A DNA stretch of 64,000 nt, taken from NORP240 sp038134485 (GTDB lineage: Bacteria; Pseudomonadota; Gammaproteobacteria; Pseudomonadales; Pseudohongiellaceae). The translations under genes were made by a program, and so were the position numbers. The stretch is from NCBI GenBank assembly GCA_038134485.1, contig JAYPVG010000004.1:1-64000 (forward strand), in the 5' to 3' direction. Shown here in pieces: positions 35,127-43,950 of the stretch; within the stretch, counting starts at the first letter, position 1, and the number at the start of each line of letters is the position of its first letter. The notes beneath the pieces were generated by a model. It ran no database searches. It saw nothing but the letters and a program-made list of their open reading frames with translations, and had not been told where the DNA came from.

Positions 35127-36539
35127 TTGAACAACACAATTCTCCTGTCGGCTCTTATAATAGGCAGCGGTGTGCTGGCAGCCCTCCATGCCCTGTTGAC
35201 CAAACGCGACTCCAAAGCCGCTTTCGGGTGGATAGGGTTCTGCCTGATACTGCCAATCGCAGGCCCACTGGTGTACCTGATTTTTGGTATCAACAGGATT
35301 CACCAGAGGGCAAACAAGGCTTTTTTCACACGTCTTGAAATTGATCAATCTCCCAGCATACTCGACCCGGAAGATGCAGACCTGCGCCCCCTGTCCACGG
35401 TCGGCGAACGGGTTACTGGCAAGGGTTTAAGGGCCGCCAATTCGGGGAGCATGCTGGAGAACGGCGAACAGTTCTATCCGGAAATGCTTGATGCGATCGC
35501 CGGGGCACAGGATAAAATCCACCTGTCCAGTTACATCTTCGACAATGACCATGTCGGCGATCAGGTTGTGCAGGCACTTTGCGCTGCACGGGACAGAGGC
35601 GTCAGTGTGCGAATAATCATTGACGCACTGGGGGAATTTATGTGCCTTCCGCGACCACGCATTGGAGGGAAACTGGCGCGTCACGGCCTGAATTTTGCGC
35701 GCTTCAATCCCATTACCCTGTTTCCTCCAGCCCTGCATATTAACATGCGCAACCATCGCAAGATCCTGGTGGTAGACGGAACAGTCGCCTTCACCGGCGG
35801 CCAAAACATCGGCGCCAGACAGCTGGCAGAACGCCAGAGCGACCAAGGCCGTGTCGAAGATCTGCATTTCAAGTTTACCGGCAAAATTGTCGATGAATTG
35901 GAACGGGCATTTTTACGCGACTGGTATCATGCCCATGGCAAGAAAGACCCGCAGGTATTCAATCCGATTAACCCAAATCCCACGCGATCCAGGATCTGGA
36001 CCCGCCTTGTACTTGATGGCCCTAATGAATACCTGGATAGACTGAATGACCTGCTCGTAGGCATAATTTCGACTGCCAGACAACGGGTCTGGATTATGAC
36101 CCCCTATTTTCTTCCGGGGCCGGATATAGCGGCGGCACTGGTGGGTGCCAGACTGAGGGGCGTAGATGTAAGGCTGGTTTTACCTGCTAAAAACAATATC
36201 CTCCTGGTTCACTGGGCCAATCAAAATATCCTTCCTTATTATCTGGAAAAGGATATCGCTATCTATTTTCAGCCTCCGCCTTTTGTTCATACCAAAGCAT
36301 TGATAATAGACGATGAATATTCACTGATAGGCTCTGCCAATCTTGATGCCCGTAGCCTGCGGTTAAACTTTGAGCTGGGAGTAGAAATTTTCGACCGAGA
36401 TCTGAACAATCAACTCGCGGTCTATATCAACAAAAAAATACACAACGCCAAACGCCTTGACCAGTCGCAGCTTGATTCAGCCTCAATGCCATCCCGGGTG
36501 AGAAACGCCCTCGCGTGGCTTTTCTCCCCCTACCTGTAG
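35127..36539 (+). CDS. cls: Cardiolipin synthase (phospholipase D superfamily)
   Basis: This 470-residue enzyme joins two phosphatidylglycerols to cardiolipin and glycerol. Two N-terminal membrane segments (LLSALIIGSGVLAALHALLT; GWIGFCLILPIAGPLVYLIF) and two HKD motifs, MRNHRKILVVDGTVAFTGG and FVHTKALIIDDEYSLIGSAN, are present. The layout is ClsA-like. The TTG at 35127 has GAGGAAA upstream; no ATG fits better. It follows the YbhP-like gene by 12 bases, so membrane-lipid remodelling is tied to the FNR/Usp block. The FNR-type site at 36572 lies past its stop, toward the next gene. Confidence 0.92.
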   Translation: MNNTILLSALIIGSGVLAALHALLTKRDSKAAFGWIGFCLILPIAGPLVYLIFGINRIHQRANKAFFTRLEIDQSPSILDPEDADLRPLSTVGERVTGKGLRAANSGSMLENGEQFYPEMLDAIAGAQDKIHLSSYIFDNDHVGDQVVQALCAARDRGVSVRIIIDALGEFMCLPRPRIGGKLARHGLNFARFNPITLFPPALHINMRNHRKILVVDGTVAFTGGQNIGARQLAERQSDQGRVEDLHFKFTGKIVDELERAFLRDWYHAHGKKDPQVFNPINPNPTRSRIWTRLVLDGPNEYLDRLNDLLVGIISTARQRVWIMTPYFLPGPDIAAALVGARLRGVDVRLVLPAKNNILLVHWANQNILPYYLEKDIAIYFQPPPFVHTKALIIDDEYSLIGSANLDARSLRLNFELGVEIFDRDLNNQLAVYINKKIHNAKRLDQSQLDSASMPSRVRNALAWLFSPYL

Positions 36540-36571
36540 CGAGCCGTTTGCACGACTTTTCCGCCTGACTC

Positions 36572-36585
36572 TTGACATAGGTCAA
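36572..36585. promoter_or_regulatory. FNR/Anr-type box upstream of uspA
   Basis: TTGACATAGGTCAA is a perfect inverted repeat (TTGAC / GTCAA with four central bases), differing from TTGAT-N4-ATCAA by one symmetric base pair in each arm. FNR-family sites with C/G at this position are known in Pseudomonas Anr/Dnr. It is about 125 bases before the UspA ATG (36710). With a transcription start near 36620 it would be at about -41, and an AT-rich -10 (CAATAT near 36610) is present. Confidence 0.7.
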
Positions 36586-36709
36586 TTCTGTCATCGAACA
36601 TGAGATGTTCAATATACCGAGCGCGAGTTCGCGCCCGATGAGTAGATGTCATTCGACGAGATTGCTCATTAATTGCTCGAAAAATCTGTAAGTGAAAGAG
36701 AGAATCACT

Positions 36710-37150
36710 ATGAGCGTTTACAACAAAATATTAGTCGCTATAGATTTATCCGAAGATTCGCAAACGGTAATAAACGCCGCGCTCAAACTGGCAGGCGGTG
36801 ATGCCGGCAAGCTTCATCTTGTACATGTGGTTGAACCTATTGCAGCCGCCTATAGCATGGATGCTTACGCGCTCAATATCAATGAGCTCCAGCAGGAAGC
36901 GCTGTCTCTGGCAGCCGGTAATTTGGCCGAAATTGGCGAAAGAAGCGGCATCAGCGGGAACCAGCAGCACACCCTACTGGGATCGCCTGCAATAGAGATC
37001 AGAACCCTGGCTTCAGAAGCCGAAACAGACGCCATAGTAATCGGAAGCCACGGGCATTCAGGATGGAAAGTTTTGCTCGGCTCGACTGCCAATAAAGTGC
37101 TACATGGCGCCTGTTGTGATGTGCTGACGGTGCTGGTAGGAAAAGACTGA
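36710..37150 (+). CDS. Universal stress protein, single UspA domain
   Basis: This Usp domain of 146 residues begins MSVYNKILVAIDLSEDSQTV. It ends with IVIGSHGHSGWKVLLGSTANKV, a clear ATP-binding type motif (G-x2-G ... G-S), unlike the UspE-like copies in the block. Universal stress proteins of this type are induced on growth arrest and, in Pseudomonas, under anaerobiosis by Anr. The FNR-type box at 36572 matches that pattern. The ATG at 36710 has GAGAG upstream. Confidence 0.9.
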   Translation: MSVYNKILVAIDLSEDSQTVINAALKLAGGDAGKLHLVHVVEPIAAAYSMDAYALNINELQQEALSLAAGNLAEIGERSGISGNQQHTLLGSPAIEIRTLASEAETDAIVIGSHGHSGWKVLLGSTANKVLHGACCDVLTVLVGKD

Positions 37151-37217
37151 GCACTCTTCCGAGAAACAGGAAGTCCTGACTCAAACCGGCTCCGGCATCC
37201 CATCGCGCCCGGAGAGG

Positions 37218-38126
37218 CTAGAGCAATATTTTGTCGTGCGAATTGGCCGCGTCCGGTTTGACCACCAGCACGTCACACTCCAGCCTATCGAGTAGTCTCT
37301 CGGCGGTGTTGCCGATCAGCATGCGATCGAGCCTGGATCTCGACACCGCTCCCATAACTACTGCACTCGCCCGCAAGTCTGCAGTCAATTCAGATAGCGA
37401 GGTACTGATATCTGCATCACTAACATGGCACTGGGCTTGCGCGATATCATACTGCGCACCAAGGTCTCTTATCTTTGCACTGTCGACTTGATAATCGCTT
37501 TCGATCGGGTACATACCCGCCAGTGGTGGCAGATGAGTGGAGTGGTACAGGTGTACCAAACCGTCGGACACCGCAGCCATGTACCCTGCCACTTGAATAA
37601 GCTTGTGATCTAGCGACGCCGGTTTATCGTGGGAATGCTCCGGATCCACAGCTGCTATAAATCTGGGATGAAAATCCCAATCCTGATCCTTTGCCAGCAA
37701 TAACGGCGCGGGACAATAGCGAATAAGCTCCCAGTCTTCATTCCCAAGAACCAGCCTGGCAAGGCGCTCGTGGTGACGGGTACTCTTTATTACAAGGTCT
37801 GGTTTCAACTCATCAACCCGACGGATGATTTCTTCATAGGGAGGATTGCCCCAGGCAGTTGCGCAAGAAACTTCCAGCCCGTTTTCTCTTAACGGCTGTG
37901 CCATCTCTTCAAGGACAGCCAGGTTTTTCTCGCCATGTTCGCGCCGCAGTTCCCGTGCCCGGACGGGTTCGAAATAGAAGCCGTCTTCCAGATAGGTGCT
38001 ATGCTCGGCAATGAATAATTCCAGTTCCGCCTCCGAGCACTTCGCCAACTGCCTTGCTCGCTCCAGGGCCGGTTGTTTTTCGACACCTGATTCAATAATG
38101 ACCAGAATCTTGTTCAATTCAAACAT
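37218..38126 (-). CDS. uspE: Tandem universal stress protein UspE-like, divergent from fnr
   Basis: This 302-residue tandem Usp starts MFELNKILVIIESGVEKQPA. It shows PDLVIKSTRHHERLARLVLG, LIRYCPAPLLLAKDQDW and the C-terminal AVVMGAVSRSRLDRMLIGNTAERLLDRLECDVLVVKPD. In E. coli uspE lies directly beside fnr, and this gene is adjacent to and divergent from the FNR homologue. Together with copies at 31303 and 33240 it makes three UspE-like paralogues. The ATG at 38126 has GGAGAG upstream; the long open extension upstream is rejected. No ATP motif of the classical type is visible. Confidence 0.87.
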   Translation of the reverse strand: MFELNKILVIIESGVEKQPALERARQLAKCSEAELELFIAEHSTYLEDGFYFEPVRARELRREHGEKNLAVLEEMAQPLRENGLEVSCATAWGNPPYEEIIRRVDELKPDLVIKSTRHHERLARLVLGNEDWELIRYCPAPLLLAKDQDWDFHPRFIAAVDPEHSHDKPASLDHKLIQVAGYMAAVSDGLVHLYHSTHLPPLAGMYPIESDYQVDSAKIRDLGAQYDIAQAQCHVSDADISTSLSELTADLRASAVVMGAVSRSRLDRMLIGNTAERLLDRLECDVLVVKPDAANSHDKILL

Positions 38127-38398
38127 GAAGGACTCTCCGGTTATGTGTATAGTAATTTTCTTACCGATTGTCGTGCCAATGACATGTGCACAAACAATAT
38201 GCCGCCTGCAATGAACCACTGCAAGGAGAATCGCTTCCCAATTCCAACTGGATCAAATTTCGGCCAGTCTCTGGTCAGAAAGAATCGTTTGAAAGCCCAT
38301 ATCTAAGGCCTGTCTGCCATGAAAGGCGTGTGAATTCCGTTGTTTCGCCAGCATTTTGATGGCACCATGATATGCTGGTAACCAATCAAGGAACACTC

Positions 38399-39205
38399 AT
38401 GTCCAGGGAGAATGAAAACGCCGACTTGAGCGTATCAGACACTTCTGGGGTATCAAAAAATGATTCCAACCTGATTGGCGCCACGTCCAGGGCAAGATCC
38501 TGTCCTCACAGTAGCGGTATCTCCTGCGCGAGTTGCCGGCTTAACGACCTTTGCCTGCCTATCGCCCTGAATAAAGCCGAAATCCATCAACTGGATGAGA
38601 TCGTGCAACGCAATCGTCCGCTCGGTAAGGGCGACCACCTGTACAGACAAAATGATTTGTTCAAATCCGTTTATGCCGTTCGTTCTGGCAGCTTCAAATC
38701 CTACGTGCTGGGAGCGGATGGACAGGGTCGGGTCACCGGGTTTTATATGCCCGGCGAAATAATTGGCATGGACGGCATTGCCAGCCAGTCCTATGCAAAT
38801 TCTTCAGTCGCGCTGGAACATGCTTCGGTATGCGAAATACCGTTCTTGCAATTAGAAAAATTGAGCCATCAGCTACCCAGCCTGCAGCATCACTTTTTTA
38901 GCATCATGGGTAATGAGATAGCCAAGGATCAACAGATTCACACACTGCTTAGCAGCTATACCGCCGAGGAACGAATTGCGTCGTTCCTCTTGAGCCTCTC
39001 GACCCGGTACTCGCGGATTGCACTGGCAGCAAACAAGTTCATACTCCCCATGACCCGGAGTGATATCGGTGAATATCTCGGACTGACCCTGGAAACCGTT
39101 AGTCGAGTCTTTAGCGGACTGCAGAAAAAAGGCGCCATCAAGGTCAGGAACAGGGAGCTGGAAATCCTTGATTTCGACAAGCTCCGCGGCGTTTTTTTAC
39201 ACTGA
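38399..39205 (+). CDS. fnr: FNR-type oxygen-sensing transcription factor
   Basis: This 268-residue Crp/Fnr regulator has the FNR [4Fe-4S] cysteine set: Cys43-x2-Cys46-x5-Cys52 (SCASCRLNDLC) and Cys145 (HASVCEIPF). The 93-residue distance from Cys52 to Cys145 equals that in E. coli FNR (Cys29 to Cys122). The HTH segment TRSDIGEYLGLTLETVSRVF carries the ETVSR recognition contact that reads TTGAT. The ATG at 38399 has AAGGA upstream. It binds two candidate boxes in this window (30549, 36572). A half-site TTGAT is seen at its own divergent region (38240 area) but is too weak to call. Confidence 0.92.
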   Translation: MSRENENADLSVSDTSGVSKNDSNLIGATSRARSCPHSSGISCASCRLNDLCLPIALNKAEIHQLDEIVQRNRPLGKGDHLYRQNDLFKSVYAVRSGSFKSYVLGADGQGRVTGFYMPGEIIGMDGIASQSYANSSVALEHASVCEIPFLQLEKLSHQLPSLQHHFFSIMGNEIAKDQQIHTLLSSYTAEERIASFLLSLSTRYSRIALAANKFILPMTRSDIGEYLGLTLETVSRVFSGLQKKGAIKVRNRELEILDFDKLRGVFLH

Positions 39206-39271
39206 TCACCTATCAAAAGGAATTGATTACTGCGCGGTCATCCATATACCGCAAGGCAACAACTTTTCATA

Positions 39272-41308
39272 ATGCATAGTCGAGAACCGAACGCCCACTA
39301 CCCACATCTGCTGCAGCCACTGGACCTGGGATTCACCCGCCTGAAGAATCGGGTGCTGATGGGCTCCATGCATACCGGGCTGGAGGATATCCCGGATAGT
39401 CATCAGCGCATGGCCGCGTTTTATGGTGAGCGCGCTCGTGGTGGCGTCGGTCTTATTGTTACCGGCGGATTTATGCCAAACGAATTCTGCCTGCCCGAAG
39501 GCGTCCAACCGTTATTCCGGGATCCACAACAGATCGATAAACACAGATTGATAACCGAAGCAGTGCACAGGTGGGATAGCAAGATTTGCCTGCAGATATT
39601 GCACACTGGGCGCTATTCCAAGGTTGGCAGAGCAATCGCGCCTTCCGCTATTCAGGCGCCAATCAATCCCACAGTCCCGGTGGCAGCCAGTGAAGCGCAG
39701 ATCCAGCAGCAAATTAACGACTTTGTGGAATTCGCCGGATTCTCCCAACAGGCCGGTTACGACGGCGTGGAAATTATGGGGTCCGAGGGTTACCTGCTCA
39801 ACGAGTTCATCGCCCAGCGCACCAACAAGCGCGATGATAGCTGGGGTGGGAGCTACCAGAACAGAATTCGTCTGCCTCTGGAGATTGTGCGGGCGGTGCG
39901 CGCCAGGGTAGGCCCGCAATTCATCATCATCTTCAGGTTATCGATGCTCGACCTGGTAGAAGGAGGCAGCTCATTCGATGAAATCCTGCTGTTGGGCAGG
40001 GAACTGGTCAATGCCGGCGTCACATTAATCAATACCGGAATTGGCTGGCACGAGGCCTCCATCCCGACGATCGCGACCAAGGTGCCAAGGGCAGCCTTTA
40101 CCTGGGTTACCGCGAAGTTTAAGGCAGGAATTAATGCCCCCGTGGTGACATCAAACCGCATCAACACTCCCGAGGTCGCCGAGGCCGTGCTGGCACGCGG
40201 GGATGCGGACATGGTTTCAATGGCGCGACCCTTTCTGGCGGATGCGGAGTTTGTGCAAAAAGCCGAGACTGGTCGGGCCGATGAGATAAATACCTGCATC
40301 GCATGTAACCAGGCCTGTCTGGATCATATTTTCAGCGGTGAACTAACCAGCTGTCTGGTCAATCCACGAGCGTGCCACGAGACAGAGCTGGAAATCAAGC
40401 CATCTCGTGCTGCCAGGCGATTGGCCGTTGTCGGCGCCGGACCGGCAGGTCTCGCAGCAGCGGTAACCGCCGCGCAGCGAGGTCACAACGTCACACTGTT
40501 TGATGCCGAGAGCGAAATTGGCGGTCAGTTCAACCTGGCAAAACGGATTCCCGGCAAAGAAGAATTTCAGGAGACAATCCGCTACTTTTCGAGGCAACTG
40601 GAGTTGCTTGGTGTTAATCAACAACTCGGCTCCCGGGTGAGCGCTGCGCAACTGAATAGAGGAAATTTCGACCAGGTCATTCTGGCTACCGGCATAGTGC
40701 CGCGTGTCCCTCAAATCGAAGGAATAGATCATTCCAAGGTATCCAGCTATATTGACGTGATTCGCGGCAATGTTGTGATAGGAGGGTCGGTCGCCATCAT
40801 CGGTGCCGGCGGAATCGGCTTTGATGTCGCCGAGCTACTTTCCACCTCCGGACAGAGTAGCAGCCAGAACATACAGGCATTTCTGCAACAATGGGGAATT
40901 GACCCTCAACTTGACGCGCGCGGTGGTATAGAAGGAATCAGCCAACAGCACCCGCCATCGCCGCGACAGATATTCCTGCTGCAAAGGAAACAATCCAAGG
41001 TCGGTGCGGGACTTGGAAAAACCACCGGCTGGATCCATCGTTCCGAACTGAAGCACCGCGGTGTCAAAATGATTCCCGGCTGTGACTACAAGAAGATTGA
41101 TGATCAGGGGTTACACCTGCTGATCAATGGCAAAGAGGAATTATTACCGGTGGATTCCGTGGTAATTTGCGCCGGGCAAGAACCGCGGCGGGAATTGTGT
41201 CCAGACCTTGAAGTGCCTTATCGTCTTATAGGGGGAGCCGATGAGGCTCTCGAGTTGGATGCCAAACGCGCAATTGATCAGGGTATGCGCCTGGCCGCAA
41301 TGCTTTAG
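39272..41308 (+). CDS. fadH: 2,4-dienoyl-CoA reductase (NADPH), FadH
   Basis: This 678-residue flavoenzyme reduces 2,4-dienoyl-CoA from unsaturated fatty acids. The N-terminal FMN TIM-barrel (LLQPLDLGFTRLKNRVLMGS) carries the signature HEASIPTIATKVPRAAFTWV. A 4Fe-4S set follows, CIACNQACLDHIFSGELTSC with the next Cys in LVNPRACHE. The second half has the FAD/NAD Rossmann motif VVGAGPAGLAAAVTAAQRGH. Domain order and length match E. coli FadH (672 residues). It lies 66 bases after fnr on the same strand; the fnr pairing may be chance. It supports the fatty-acid degradation genes at 21-30 kb. Confidence 0.95.
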   Translation: MHSREPNAHYPHLLQPLDLGFTRLKNRVLMGSMHTGLEDIPDSHQRMAAFYGERARGGVGLIVTGGFMPNEFCLPEGVQPLFRDPQQIDKHRLITEAVHRWDSKICLQILHTGRYSKVGRAIAPSAIQAPINPTVPVAASEAQIQQQINDFVEFAGFSQQAGYDGVEIMGSEGYLLNEFIAQRTNKRDDSWGGSYQNRIRLPLEIVRAVRARVGPQFIIIFRLSMLDLVEGGSSFDEILLLGRELVNAGVTLINTGIGWHEASIPTIATKVPRAAFTWVTAKFKAGINAPVVTSNRINTPEVAEAVLARGDADMVSMARPFLADAEFVQKAETGRADEINTCIACNQACLDHIFSGELTSCLVNPRACHETELEIKPSRAARRLAVVGAGPAGLAAAVTAAQRGHNVTLFDAESEIGGQFNLAKRIPGKEEFQETIRYFSRQLELLGVNQQLGSRVSAAQLNRGNFDQVILATGIVPRVPQIEGIDHSKVSSYIDVIRGNVVIGGSVAIIGAGGIGFDVAELLSTSGQSSSQNIQAFLQQWGIDPQLDARGGIEGISQQHPPSPRQIFLLQRKQSKVGAGLGKTTGWIHRSELKHRGVKMIPGCDYKKIDDQGLHLLINGKEELLPVDSVVICAGQEPRRELCPDLEVPYRLIGGADEALELDAKRAIDQGMRLAAML

Positions 41309-41375
41309 CAAGCAAAATCCCGAACAGACAGGTGTAAATATTAATCAACTTGATCGTCAACTGAGGCAACCAGTA

Positions 41376-42245
41376 ATGAAAGTGGCATTTATCGGATTGG
41401 GCGTCATGGGCTATCCCATGGCAGGTCATTTGCAAAAAGCGGGCATAGACGTGTGCGTATTTAATCGCACTGCCAGCAAAGCTAGCCAATGGTGTGAGCA
41501 GTTCGGCGGGCGATCTGCGGAAACCCCTGCCGGGGCCGCTGCGGGGTGTGATGTTGCCATGGTTTGCGTGGGCAATGACGACGACGTACGCTCAGTAGTA
41601 ATGGGCGACAGGGGCGTGCTGGCGGGTCTGCCTGCAGGAGGAATACTGGTTGATCACACTACCGCTTCAGCAGCGCTGGCGCGGGAGCTGAATGATGCAG
41701 CCGCAGCCGGGGGTAAGAGATTTCTCGATGCTCCAGTATCCGGTGGACAGGCCGGAGCTGAAAATGGAGTGCTGACCATTATGATCGGGGGAGAACAGCG
41801 TGATTACGAGCAGGTCGCTCCGGTGCTGGATCATTACGCCCGGTTCACCAAACTATTGGGACCTGCAGGCAGCGGACAGCTTGCCAAGATGGTCAACCAG
41901 ATTTGTATTGCCGGGATAGTCGAGGGACTGGCAGAGGGATTGAACTTTGCAGTCAGCGCCGGACTTGATGGAGAAGCGGTAATTGAAACTATTTCCAAGG
42001 GGGCTGCCGGATCGTGGCAAATGGAGAATCGATACAAAACCATGTTGAGCGACGAGTATGCCTTCGGATTCGCCGTCGATTGGATGCGAAAGGATCTGGG
42101 GATAGCTTTTGCCGAGGCTGCCAAAAACGGAGTGGAGCTCCCAGTCGCCAGACTGGTTGACAGCTTCTATGAAGAAATTCAGCAGATGGGCGGCGGTCGC
42201 TGGGACACCTCCAGTCTATTGGCTCGCTATACCAGGAAGTTGTAA
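41376..42245 (+). CDS. Beta-hydroxyacid dehydrogenase (3-hydroxyisobutyrate dehydrogenase-like)
   Basis: This NAD(P)-dependent dehydrogenase of about 289 residues starts MKVAFIGLGVMGYPMAGHL, the GxGxMGxxMAxxL dinucleotide motif of the family. VSGGQAGAENGVLTIMIGG is the substrate-binding signature and MVNQICIAGIVEGLAEGL carries the catalytic-type lysine segment (AKMVNQ). It belongs to the 3-hydroxyisobutyrate/tartronate semialdehyde reductase group; the substrate is not determined. The ATG at 41376 has GAGG upstream; the longer open frame overlaps fadH and is rejected. It is transcribed in the same direction as fadH, 67 bases apart. Confidence 0.88.
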   Translation: MKVAFIGLGVMGYPMAGHLQKAGIDVCVFNRTASKASQWCEQFGGRSAETPAGAAAGCDVAMVCVGNDDDVRSVVMGDRGVLAGLPAGGILVDHTTASAALARELNDAAAAGGKRFLDAPVSGGQAGAENGVLTIMIGGEQRDYEQVAPVLDHYARFTKLLGPAGSGQLAKMVNQICIAGIVEGLAEGLNFAVSAGLDGEAVIETISKGAAGSWQMENRYKTMLSDEYAFGFAVDWMRKDLGIAFAEAAKNGVELPVARLVDSFYEEIQQMGGGRWDTSSLLARYTRKL

Positions 42246-42276
42246 TAGGACTGACAGGAAGTAAAAGCAGGGAATC

Positions 42277-43212
42277 CTAATTGTCGCGCAACAGGTTTGC
42301 TGGCGAAAATTGATCGGTTAGGACGCGCCGACTCATGTCCCAGTCTACCGCGGCCGACATCCGCGCCGGATACTCGATAATCGGAACGTCGTACTTTTTC
42401 AGACGCTCACCCAGTCCCTGCGCACGGGAAATCAATTCACCACGCTCCGGCAGAGGTTGCCGCCCGGTAATGATTATCCGATTTCCCGAATACGGTAATT
42501 TGAAATTGAAGAATTCTCCAAATACGTCCTGGTATGTCACTGATTCGTGGTCATAGAACCGGCTGGTCGAAAATGTGTTAGCAACCAGCACACCGTCGGG
42601 AGCAAGGATGTCCTGCACTTCCTGCAGAAATTCCCTGGTCAGCAGATGCTCGGGTATGTAGTCGCCGGTAAACGCATCCAGCACAATGTAGTCGTATTGT
42701 CTATTCTGAATGCCCGCCCGTTTGACGAATACTCTTGCATCTGCAACGGTAACATTCATCTTCTCGCTTTCTGCGAAGAAAAAATAATCCTTTGCAACGT
42801 TAAATACCGCCTGGTCGATTTCGACGATGTCAATCGTGGCATTCGGGAAAAGGTCGGCCAGCGTCAGCGGAATGCTGCCACCGCCAAGTCCTGCAACCAG
42901 GATACTCTGGGGCTCCGGATTAACGAGTAAACCGGCAAAGCTCATACGAGTGTATGAAAACACCAGCTTCTCGGGTTCATTAACGTCCACGCAGGTCTGA
43001 TTTCGATCGCCAATGTGAAAATTGAAAATAAGACAGCGCCGCGGACCATTCTGGACCACAGTAATATCGCGATACAAAGAGCGCTCTTCGTGTATCACGT
43101 CGGCATTCACAGACGCCGAGAAAAGTATGGGAATCAACAGCACCGTGACCAGTATTGCCACGACAATAATCGCTCGACGCAAAGCGCGATCGTAATGCTC
43201 GCTAGCTCTCAT
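42277..43212 (-). CDS. Spermidine synthase-like protein with an N-terminal membrane helix
   Basis: This 311-residue protein has one transmembrane segment (RRAIIVVAILVTVLLIPILF) followed by a spermidine-synthase-like methyltransferase fold. Motif I is ILVAGLGGGSIPLTLADLFP, then IDIVEIDQAVFNVAK, and YIVLDAFTGDYIPEHLLT. Aminopropyltransferases use decarboxylated SAM; many membrane-linked members have an unknown substrate. The previous gene on the strand (43202-43849) encodes the membrane half and overlaps by 11 bases. Together they equal one fused MFS/spermidine synthase, a known fusion. Confidence 0.85.
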   Translation of the reverse strand: MRASEHYDRALRRAIIVVAILVTVLLIPILFSASVNADVIHEERSLYRDITVVQNGPRRCLIFNFHIGDRNQTCVDVNEPEKLVFSYTRMSFAGLLVNPEPQSILVAGLGGGSIPLTLADLFPNATIDIVEIDQAVFNVAKDYFFFAESEKMNVTVADARVFVKRAGIQNRQYDYIVLDAFTGDYIPEHLLTREFLQEVQDILAPDGVLVANTFSTSRFYDHESVTYQDVFGEFFNFKLPYSGNRIIITGRQPLPERGELISRAQGLGERLKKYDVPIIEYPARMSAAVDWDMSRRVLTDQFSPANLLRDN

Positions 43213-43849
43213 ATTGTTGCACTCCTGCCGTAGCTCTTTGTGGTAGGTAGTATACCCCCAGCACTGTCACCCCTGCTGCAATAAGCGTCGCTACCACACC
43301 CCAGAGTATCGCATTTACTTCGAACCACAGGACAAAATAAAACGAGGTCCCCAGGGTTCCGAGTGCACTGCCGAGGGTGGAAACAAAATAGAGCTGGCCA
43401 GCGACGTGTCCGCTGTGTTCCTCGTTCTGAACCAGTAGCCTGATCGAATAGGGTGAAATCATACCCAGTATCACCGTTGGTACGAAGAATAGTAATAAGG
43501 AGGCCAGCAAAGAGCCGTATCTTGGATCTTCGATCAACAGAAACACCTGCTCCATGATCTGTTCAGCAAACAGGATTAGGGGAAGAACCAGTAAGGCCGC
43601 GGATACGAAGAACACCGCGTAGGTTACCGGATTCGGATTGCGCATCGATAGTCGGCCTCCGAACAGGTAGCCGAAGGACAGCGACAACATGAATACCGTG
43701 ATGATGCTGCCCCAGACATAGACGCTGCTGCCAAAATACGGTGAGAGAATCCTGCCCCCCAGCAATTCGATGGTCATAATGCAGAATCCACTGCCAAAAG
43801 CGACGCAGAGAACGGTAACGCGCAACATCGCCTGATGAAGAGAGGTCAT
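43202..43849 (-). CDS. Membrane protein, N-terminal half of a membrane/spermidine synthase unit
   Basis: This 215-residue protein has about six hydrophobic segments (VLCVAFGSGFCIMTIELLGG, VWGSIITVFMLSLSFGYLFGG, and later stretches). GGRILSPYFGSSVYVWGSII and VPTVILGMISPYSIRLLVQ match the membrane part of 'fused MFS/spermidine synthase' proteins. It ends 11 bases inside the start of the synthase-like gene, so translation is probably coupled. Either a natural two-gene form or a frameshifted fusion is possible; the clean overlap favours two genes. Confidence 0.82.
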   Translation of the reverse strand: MTSLHQAMLRVTVLCVAFGSGFCIMTIELLGGRILSPYFGSSVYVWGSIITVFMLSLSFGYLFGGRLSMRNPNPVTYAVFFVSAALLVLPLILFAEQIMEQVFLLIEDPRYGSLLASLLLFFVPTVILGMISPYSIRLLVQNEEHSGHVAGQLYFVSTLGSALGTLGTSFYFVLWFEVNAILWGVVATLIAAGVTVLGVYYLPQRATAGVQQYES

Positions 43850-43950
43850 TGCGTAAAAACTCTTAGCTCGTCTATTGTGGTATTCCAGTGTATCAACAGC
43901 CTCAGCCCACCGATACCCGTTTGGCCCCGTTGCGACGGCCTTCGCCGCAA

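Noticed and set aside
38240..38256. Half FNR site (TTGAT on the minus strand) in the uspE/fnr intergenic region
   Set aside because: The second arm matches only two of five bases, so autoregulation cannot be claimed from it.
43202..43212. Frameshift error splitting the membrane/spermidine synthase gene
   Set aside because: Both genes have own starts and the overlap is a normal coupling arrangement; kept as two genes with the alternative noted.
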